35,017 bases of DNA from a virus, in the IMG/VR virus record IMGVR_UViG_3300017788_003684, positions 1 to 35,017 of that record. One strand, written 5' to 3'. The position numbers were made by a program, and so were the translations under genes. Each line of letters opens with the position of its first letter. The stretch's first letter is position 1. Positions 29,256 to 35,017 of the stretch are shown one piece after another. The notes under the pieces are model-generated. The model saw only the letters and a list, made by a program, of their open reading frames with translations. It was not told the origin of the DNA and did no database searches.

Positions 29256-31556
29256 TTAAATTACACAGCTTTCGCAATCGGCTTCATCAATGGCCTCAAG
29301 CGGAAGGGCGTCTTTACTGATCAGTTTGTCAACATCTATTTCGCCTTGTCCGTCATAAGTGTTGAAATAATACAATTGCTTGCCACCGTATTTGTAAAAC
29401 TGTATCAGGTGGCGCAACATCTCGCTCATGGGGATTTTTTCATCGTCGTAGAATTGAGGATTGTAACTGGTGTTGACTGAGATTCCTTGGTCGATGTATT
29501 TTTGAAGAACAGCACAGATGTTCATGTAGCCTTCTGGACTGCGCTGATTCCACAGGAGTTCATAGCGGTTCTTCAGGCGACGATATTCAGGCACCACCTG
29601 CCGGAGCACACCATCTTTGCTCTGCTTCACGCTCACATAGCTGCGTGGTGGCTCGATACCATTGGTGGCATTGGATATCTGCGCCGAAGTTTCTGCCGGC
29701 ATCAAGGCCATCAAGGTAGCGTTACGCATGCCGGTAGTAAGTATCTGCTCACGCAGACTACGCCAGGACATGCGCTCTTGATGTGGTACCAGCTCATCTA
29801 CATCTTTCTTTCGTGTGTCAATAGGCAACTGTCCATCTGCATACTTGAGGTCTTGCCAACGTTCGCAAGGACCTTGTTCTCTGGCGAGATCAGCTGATGC
29901 CTTGATCAAGTAATAGCTCCAGGCTTCTGCATACTCATCTACCAATGGCAGGGCACGTGGGTCCGAATAACTCACGTCGTTCTTGGCCAGCCAATAGGCA
30001 AAGTTGATGATGCCGATGCCTAAAGGACGGAACTCACGTGTGGCTAACTCAGCTGCCCGGACTGGATACTGTTGATAACTTAACAGTGCATCCAACCCTC
30101 TCACTGCTAACCGGCACATTTTCTCAAAGTCATGTGGGCCTTTTACATTGCCCCAATTGATCGCTGATAGAGTACACAGAGCGATCCTACCATCCTCGTC
30201 GTTGACATCGTTCAATGGCACAGTTGGTAAGTCAATCTCACAGCACAAATTACTCATGCGCACAGGCGCACGATCCACTTTGAATGGACTGTGTGTGTTG
30301 GCATGATCCACGTTTTGTAAATAAACGCGGCCGGTATCTTTTCTCTCTTGCATGAAACGACTGAACAGATCAGCTGCTTTGATTTTTTTCTTTCTCAGCT
30401 TGGTATTGCGCTCAGCGGTTTCGTACAGCTCCTTGAATCTATCTGCATCAGTAAAAAATGCATCGTACAGCTCGGGCACATCTTTGGGACTGAACAGCGT
30501 GATGTCCCCGTTTTGGAGCAATCGCTCGTACATCACGCGATTAAACTGCACTCCATAATCCATGTGTCGCACACGATTGTCTTCGGTGCCTTTGTTGTTT
30601 TTCAGCACCAGCATGTCTTCTACTTCAAGATGCCAGAGCGGATAATACAGGGTGGCAGCGCCATTGCGCACTCCACCTTGGCTACAGCTTCGTGTAGCCG
30701 CTTGGAACAGCTTGAAGAAGGGCACAACGCCGGTATGATAAGCATCACCATTGCGGATTGGTGAACCTAGAGCACGTATGCGTCCGGCACCTATGCCGAT
30801 GCCAGCTTTCTGGCTCACGTATTTGACCACTGCGCTGGTAGTGGCATTGATCGAATCTAGGCTGTCATCCGTCTCAATCAGCACACAACTGCTGAATTGT
30901 TTTTGTGGAGTCCGTACTCCGGCCATTACCGGAGTAGGCAAGCTGATGTCATGATTGCTGATGGCATCATAATAGTCGCGCACCCAGCGCAGGCGTGTTT
31001 CTTGGGGGTAGTGTTGGAACAGGGTGGCTGCGATCAACATATAGGCCACTTGTGGTGTTTCGTATATCTCACTGGTCACACGATTTTGGACTAGATACTT
31101 GCCGCGCCACTGCTCCATGGCAGCATAGGTGAAGTTTTCATCGCGCCGATGTTCAATGTCCCTGTTTAATGTGTTCCATTCTTCAATTGAATAAGCGGCG
31201 AGAAGGCCTCCATCGTAAAATCCACGCTCTACGTTTCTACGAACGAGGTCCAGCAGGTGCCACGGCTCATAGTCTCCATAGACTTGTTTGCGCAAGTGGT
31301 ATACTATCAGCCTGCCGGCCACGTATTGATAGTTGGGTGTTTCTTCTGTGATCAAATCTGCCGCGGCTTTGATCAGTGTTTCTTGTATTTCTGCTGTACG
31401 GATACCGTTGAAAAACTGTATATGGCTTTTGATTTCTACTTCTGAGGCGCTGACTCCTGTGATGCCTTCTGTGGCCCAGAACACCACACGATGTAGTTTT
31501 TCTAGATCTAGCGGCTCTCTGTCGCCGTTTCTTTTTGTAACTGTAATCTGACTCAT
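29256..31556 (-). CDS. nrdA: Ribonucleotide reductase class Ia, alpha subunit
   Basis: The catalytic subunit, 766 residues, similar in length to E. coli NrdA. An ATP-cone occupies about residues 3-95 (TVTKRNGDREPLDLEKLHRV), so allosteric activity control is likely. Active-site residues: Cys224 (FSSC), Asn436, Cys438 and Glu440 (SNLCCEI), and Cys461 (LCTLSAIN); the C-terminal CESC (761-764) accepts electrons from glutaredoxin. The ATG at 31556 is preferred over the in-frame TTG at 31574 because GAGGA lies just before it and the family begins there. The upstream gene's stop overlaps that TTG. Confidence 0.97.
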   Translation of the reverse strand: MSQITVTKRNGDREPLDLEKLHRVVFWATEGITGVSASEVEIKSHIQFFNGIRTAEIQETLIKAAADLITEETPNYQYVAGRLIVYHLRKQVYGDYEPWHLLDLVRRNVERGFYDGGLLAAYSIEEWNTLNRDIEHRRDENFTYAAMEQWRGKYLVQNRVTSEIYETPQVAYMLIAATLFQHYPQETRLRWVRDYYDAISNHDISLPTPVMAGVRTPQKQFSSCVLIETDDSLDSINATTSAVVKYVSQKAGIGIGAGRIRALGSPIRNGDAYHTGVVPFFKLFQAATRSCSQGGVRNGAATLYYPLWHLEVEDMLVLKNNKGTEDNRVRHMDYGVQFNRVMYERLLQNGDITLFSPKDVPELYDAFFTDADRFKELYETAERNTKLRKKKIKAADLFSRFMQERKDTGRVYLQNVDHANTHSPFKVDRAPVRMSNLCCEIDLPTVPLNDVNDEDGRIALCTLSAINWGNVKGPHDFEKMCRLAVRGLDALLSYQQYPVRAAELATREFRPLGIGIINFAYWLAKNDVSYSDPRALPLVDEYAEAWSYYLIKASADLAREQGPCERWQDLKYADGQLPIDTRKKDVDELVPHQERMSWRSLREQILTTGMRNATLMALMPAETSAQISNATNGIEPPRSYVSVKQSKDGVLRQVVPEYRRLKNRYELLWNQRSPEGYMNICAVLQKYIDQGISVNTSYNPQFYDDEKIPMSEMLRHLIQFYKYGGKQLYYFNTYDGQGEIDVDKLISKDALPLEAIDEADCESCVI

Positions 31557-31570
31557 TGATTCCTCTAACT

Positions 31571-32017
31571 TCAATAGCGGTCCAGCCTCAAATCCACGCT
31601 GGTATACTCGATAATTTGTTCTAGCTCGTTTGGTATTGATTTCTTATTTACATGCTGCTCGGGTTCTAAATTAAGAACATATTTTCCTTGATCGATCCAT
31701 ACTAAATTATACAAGGTGGCCTGTTTGACATGCCGATAAACACGCACATTATACTCATGATCTCGATGTTGGCTTAGATGTAGAGTATACAGCATGCCCA
31801 AACTTTTTGCAAGATCGCAGTAGCAATTCTCGGTAATCATGGTCCAGGGATCTGGCCAAGATTCAGGATTGTTGTGTTCGAGGTGGAAGGGAATGAATGG
31901 TGTTTTATTCCATAGCGCAGCCGTGGCATCTAGTGCTTGCTCAAAAGGCAAAGCACCAATTTCCTCGCGAAAATTTTTCCAACGAGCCAGTCGTTCCGAA
32001 ACAGACAGCCGCCACAT
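31571..32017 (-). CDS. Conserved hypothetical protein next to nrdA
   Basis: A 148-residue protein with LARWKNFREEIGALPFEQAL and the Trp/Pro-rich FHLEHNNPESWPDPWTMITE, then CYCDLAKSLGMLYTLHLSQH. The WPDPW...YCDLAK(S/A)LGMLYT block looks like a conserved module in T4-like phages of aquatic bacteria. Cys and His residues close to Asp might be catalytic, e.g. transglutaminase-like, but that is speculative. It is followed directly by nrdA and preceded after seven bases by the tail-fibre gene. Confidence 0.65.
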   Translation of the reverse strand: MWRLSVSERLARWKNFREEIGALPFEQALDATAALWNKTPFIPFHLEHNNPESWPDPWTMITENCYCDLAKSLGMLYTLHLSQHRDHEYNVRVYRHVKQATLYNLVWIDQGKYVLNLEPEQHVNKKSIPNELEQIIEYTSVDLRLDRY

Positions 32018-32024
32018 GGATTAC

Positions 32025-33650
32025 TTATCGGCTGCGTAGGTTTGTGATAGAATAAGTTAAGTTGCCGGTGCTACCAGCGGTGCTGGTGTATACCAGCCTG
32101 GCCACAGTGCTGCTTTCACTGACCACTGCAAACGTTACTCCGGTGGGACCTGGATAGATAAAGTTGGTAGCGTTGGGATATTCTACATATTCATCTATGT
32201 ACTGTAGATCGGAACCGCTGCGCACTATGTCGATCTTGCCACTACGATAGGCTCCTGCCGCCTCGCGCTGCAGAAAATATGTCACGGTAGCTGAGGTTGT
32301 TTGTCCATTGAACAACACACCAGTGTTGGCTGCTGTTTGTGCTGCCGATAGTGTAATCAGCCTGGCTGGACTGGTGGTCATCATGCCAAGACTGATACCG
32401 GTATTGGCATCAAAGTTCATGCTGACCGTGCCGCTGGCCTGGTTCACGCGAGGCTGTGTCACATGATCAGCATCTGAACGCTCAAAAAAGTCGCCCACAC
32501 TGTAATTGCCGCTACCAGTGAACGAGATCACCGGATATGCCACATTGGCGCTGGGACCAGTGTATACTGTACCTACGTCGCCAAAATAATTTTGAGAGCT
32601 CATCACTGACGTTATCACCTGGCTGTTGGCAGCTACTACATTGATAGCTACTCTCGCGATCTGATCAAACGTGCTAGATATCACTTTGATATTTTTTGTA
32701 CTGACTGCCGTGGCGGTAGAATCTACTACCAAGGCCTGGCTCAGCTGGCGAAAGTTGCAACCAATAAATTTTACATTGCTGGCGTTTAGAACCACGCCTT
32801 GTGTGCAGTTATAAAAGTCACAGTCGAGGAAATTGACATCTCTCACATAGCCGGCCGCACTGAGAGGGCGGGCATAAACAGCATTTTGCGATGTCAACAG
32901 GTGTGTGCTGGGATTGTTCTGGCTGCCCTTGAACGTCACGCCTACAAATTCCACACGCTCGGTGGTATCTAGGCGAATCAAGTCTTGGTTAGACAGGTGC
33001 TCAATGTTGAGATCCTGTAAAGAGATGTCTTGCGCTACGGTAGCACTGCCGGTACCATATGCAGCATCGATTTTGTTTTCACTGTCCTTTAGCTGGAACA
33101 CAGGATAAAGGTTCGAACTCTGCCTGATGATAGTACGTCCTTTGCCTTCGCCTTGCAAAGTGATATAACTGGGTAGTTTAAGGCTCACAGTGATCAAGTA
33201 TATCCCTGCAGGTACATGTATAACACGACGCAGTCTGGGCGTGGTCAGCGCAAAATTACCGAACAGCACTTCGTCGATGGCACGTTGCAGGGCAGCAGTA
33301 TCGTTGGTGTTACCGTCGCCCGTGGCACCAAAATCTCGAACGTTTACATAGTCGTCTAGTTTCTGTTGCAGCGTGCGAGTGATGGGTTGGTCTGTGGTAG
33401 GACCTGTGCGGCTGGTGTAGCCAGACTGGCTGCCTCGGAAGGTGTAGGCATCACTGATGTTCAGCAGATCAGAATACTGTGTAAGTATTTCCGTGACACC
33501 GATTTCGGGCGCACCTTCTGCGATGGTGCCGTTGCCTATGTACAGTTTGCGGCTATCCAGCGCCCAGCCCAGCTCGGCACTGGCCAATTGTGGTAGATCC
33601 TGTTGCAGTCCTTTGCGGTGCTGGATCCTCGAGATTTGAATAACGGCCAT
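32025..33650 (-). CDS. Tail fibre/spike with pectate-lyase-like beta helix
   Basis: A 541-residue receptor-binding type protein. The N-terminal 45 residues (RIQHRKGLQQDLPQLASAEL, then LYIGNG) match the particle-attachment domain found in many phage fibres. VNVRDFGATGDGNTNDTAAL at 102-121 is the classic start of a pectate-lyase-3 beta helix, and the repeated strand-turn units (SLQDLNIEHLS, VEFVGVTFKGSQ, VRDVNFLDCDFYN, NVKFIGCNFRQ) continue the helix to about residue 370. The C-terminal part is beta-rich and likely trimerises. It may cleave or bind a host surface polysaccharide. No catalytic residue can be named. Confidence 0.85.
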   Translation of the reverse strand: MAVIQISRIQHRKGLQQDLPQLASAELGWALDSRKLYIGNGTIAEGAPEIGVTEILTQYSDLLNISDAYTFRGSQSGYTSRTGPTTDQPITRTLQQKLDDYVNVRDFGATGDGNTNDTAALQRAIDEVLFGNFALTTPRLRRVIHVPAGIYLITVSLKLPSYITLQGEGKGRTIIRQSSNLYPVFQLKDSENKIDAAYGTGSATVAQDISLQDLNIEHLSNQDLIRLDTTERVEFVGVTFKGSQNNPSTHLLTSQNAVYARPLSAAGYVRDVNFLDCDFYNCTQGVVLNASNVKFIGCNFRQLSQALVVDSTATAVSTKNIKVISSTFDQIARVAINVVAANSQVITSVMSSQNYFGDVGTVYTGPSANVAYPVISFTGSGNYSVGDFFERSDADHVTQPRVNQASGTVSMNFDANTGISLGMMTTSPARLITLSAAQTAANTGVLFNGQTTSATVTYFLQREAAGAYRSGKIDIVRSGSDLQYIDEYVEYPNATNFIYPGPTGVTFAVVSESSTVARLVYTSTAGSTGNLTYSITNLRSR

Positions 33651-33677
33651 TTGCTAAAAACCTTTGTTATTAGGTAT

Positions 33678-34388
33678 TTAGCTCATCAGGTAGTATAGCT
33701 CAACTCGCTTGAGCCACTCATCCCGCCAGTGGGCGAATTCCGTGCCATCCACGGTAAATTCCTGGTATTCTGGCACGCTATAGGTGCCATCTTCCAGCTG
33801 TTTTGGCTGTGCGCACATCAAGATAACACCATCCTGTATGTTGGTACCATGTGTGTCGTTGTGTGCTTCTGCGTAAGCTGCCAGCTGCATGAAATAGTCG
33901 CCGATCCACTCGCGTTTTTTGGGTTTGTTAGTCTGCTTGAAATCCATTATGGCTGGTTTGCCTTTCCACACACCCACGCAGTCTGTAGTGCCTGCATATA
34001 ACCCACTATAATAAACAGGTACTTCTGAACCCCAGAATTCGTCCACATGTGTCAAACCCCGTAGTATCACTTCTGCTGCCATGAACCATGAAGGGTGTGC
34101 ATAAGGATTGGTGGGCAAGGGTTTCATGTCATCTTGAAGAATATAGCTTTCAAGATAGGCATGCATGCGTGTGCCTCGGTTGGCAGCTTCTGTGGTGATC
34201 TGTTGCGCACGCTCCACACCCACACGATTCCGCCACTCTTGCAGTTTTTGTTTTGCTTCTTCTGGCTTGGTTCGATCCAAAATAGTTGTTACTGAGGGTA
34301 CCTTGCTACCATCAGGCAGGCAGTAGTGTCGCTTGCCCTCTACTGTGGTCCTGTCTAGTGGTTTGTAGTCATATCGTTGAGTTATCAT
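33678..34388 (-). CDS. RecB-type PD-(D/E)XK exonuclease
   Basis: A 236-residue nuclease. The catalytic order of the RecB/AddAB/Cas4-type family is visible: His76 (RGTRMHAYLE), Asp136 (YAGTTDCVG), Asp149-x-Lys151 (AIMDFKQ) and the later Q-x3-Y motif at 168-172 (FMQLAAYAEA). The N-terminal PSVTTILDRTKP also fits these phage exonucleases. It would process DNA ends in recombination-dependent replication, as is common in T4-like aquatic phages. It starts directly after the IscA stop; its neighbours are unrelated in function. No helicase domain is attached. Confidence 0.88.
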   Translation of the reverse strand: MITQRYDYKPLDRTTVEGKRHYCLPDGSKVPSVTTILDRTKPEEAKQKLQEWRNRVGVERAQQITTEAANRGTRMHAYLESYILQDDMKPLPTNPYAHPSWFMAAEVILRGLTHVDEFWGSEVPVYYSGLYAGTTDCVGVWKGKPAIMDFKQTNKPKKREWIGDYFMQLAAYAEAHNDTHGTNIQDGVILMCAQPKQLEDGTYSVPEYQEFTVDGTEFAHWRDEWLKRVELYYLMS

Positions 34389-34715
34389 TTATACTCGAAA
34401 ACTTTCTCCGCACCCGCACTCACCTTTGGAATTGGGATTGGTAAATTGGAACCCTTCATTGAGTCCTTGCCGTACATAGTCAACTTCTAGCCCGGTGATG
34501 TACACATGATCTCGACCCGCCACCCATACCGTAGCGCCATGGCTTTCATACTTGAACCAATCCCGGGTGACCGGCACTGTGTCCATGAATTCTAGCACAT
34601 AAGCCAGGCCCGAGCAACCGGTGGTCTTCACGCCAATGCGTATGCCCACGCCGCGCCCGCGGCGCTCAATATGTTGCTTGACTTTTTCGGCTGCTCGTTC
34701 GGTCAGTGTTATCAT
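34389..34715 (-). CDS. iscA: IscA-type Fe-S assembly protein
   Basis: A 108-residue A-type carrier closely resembling cellular IscA over its length (VKTTGCSGLAYVLEFMDTVP; GLNEGFQFTNPNSKGECGCG). The three Cys that bind the cluster are Cys34, Cys100 and Cys102. The family trims to about 107 residues, so it is complete. It may help maintain Fe-S proteins, or supply iron to phage enzymes, during infection; which client is unknown (NrdB uses a non-heme diiron site, not an Fe-S cluster). The start overlaps the stop of the upstream gene by four bases. Confidence 0.95.
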   Translation of the reverse strand: MITLTERAAEKVKQHIERRGRGVGIRIGVKTTGCSGLAYVLEFMDTVPVTRDWFKYESHGATVWVAGRDHVYITGLEVDYVRQGLNEGFQFTNPNSKGECGCGESFRV

Positions 34716-35017
34716 GTGTGCCAGATCTCATCAAAACCTTCTTGTTCGGTAGGCTCTTCCCAATCAGCCAGCATCTTTTCCAGTAACTGGTCGGGAATCT
34801 CCTTGCCCGGCCTGCTGAGCAAGCGGCGGCGCAGCTCTGTTGGCTCCGGTGTGGGAAAAACTATGGCTATCATGCGGTAGCCAGGCAACATGCGGAACTT
34901 TCTCGCACGGCTGGCTATGGTAGTAGATGTTTGATCCCATACGATATCTTGCTCGGCATCTCTCACACGGTTCACTTGCTTGACCATGCGATCTATCGCT
35001 CGCGGCATGTAACCCTC
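34712..35017 (-). CDS. P-loop kinase-like protein, 5' end cut by window
   Basis: Only the C-terminal 101 residues are inside the window; the frame runs on upstream past an internal Met (35008) without a stop. DIVWDQTSTTIASRARKFRM and YRMIAIVFPTPEPTELRRRL, then RPGKEIPDQLLEKM, are typical of the second half of AAA_33/polynucleotide-kinase-like phage proteins (D-Q-T, R, then v-f-tp, R, R). The Walker A motif would lie outside. It overlaps the iscA start by four bases (ATGA), so they are translationally coupled. Substrate unknown. Confidence 0.65.
   Translation of the reverse strand, partial: EGYMPRAIDRMVKQVNRVRDAEQDIVWDQTSTTIASRARKFRMLPGYRMIAIVFPTPEPTELRRRLLSRPGKEIPDQLLEKMLADWEEPTEQEGFDEIWHT

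Overview
The window is part of the genome of a large tailed phage of the T4 supergroup (myovirus-like), most likely infecting a Gram-negative, probably proteobacterial, host. The evidence is: class Ia nrdA and nrdB followed by a glutaredoxin; a DexA-type exonuclease; a RecB-type PD-(D/E)XK exonuclease; phage structural proteins and a beta-helix tail fibre; T4-type late promoters (TATAAATA) on both strands; densely packed, often overlapping genes; and a free-standing HNH homing endonuclease. No tRNA, CRISPR array, integrase or IS element was seen. There is no gene-free stretch over 300 bases; the longest gap is 25215-25392 and holds a promoter inside a dyad. The host species cannot be named from this sequence.

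Layout. 1-2659 (minus): an incomplete eukaryotic-type phosphomannomutase (HAD) gene, a fibre-like protein and a Rossmann/methyltransferase-like protein. 2660-2760: divergent late promoters. 2761-3610 (plus): three small membrane proteins, possibly holins, then a structured intergenic element. 3703-13780 (minus): an envelope operon with csgF-like and csgG-SH3 genes, a curlin, a FecR-domain protein, a PA14/curlin giant, a small repeat protein, a glycosyltransferase-like protein, a CHASE2-adenylate cyclase and a PBP7-like D,D-peptidase. 13832-14941: two small genes and a DexA-like exonuclease. 14983-15585 (plus): HNH endonuclease. 15582-18311 (minus): a proteostasis and translation block with clpS, hsp20, bS21, clpX and one unknown gene. 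18298-21616 (minus): a large coiled-coil membrane protein and virion proteins, one apparently broken. 21676-23365 (plus): early genes from two consensus sigma-70 promoters, both apparently leaderless. 23415-25214 (minus): small proteins, an HELLH metallopeptidase-like protein and a SleB-type cell-wall hydrolase. 25393-35017 (minus): structural protein, Sm-like small protein, glutaredoxin, nrdB, nrdA, a conserved small protein, a tail fibre, an exonuclease, IscA and an incomplete P-loop kinase-like gene.

How they may work together. The most striking part is an apparently intact curli-type secretion set (CsgG pore, CsgF partner, two curlin-repeat proteins) on a lytic-type phage genome. It is contiguous with a FecR-domain periplasmic protein and a CHASE2 class III cyclase, a pairing seen in bacterial envelope-sensing loci. 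My inference is that the infected cell exports phage amyloid-like proteins through a phage outer-membrane pore, perhaps linked to cAMP signalling. The purpose (blocking superinfection, aggregation, envelope weakening or lysis) cannot be read from sequence. Separately, ClpX, ClpS, Hsp20 and bS21 suggest takeover of host proteolysis and ribosomes, while NrdA/NrdB/glutaredoxin and IscA support nucleotide and Fe-S supply.
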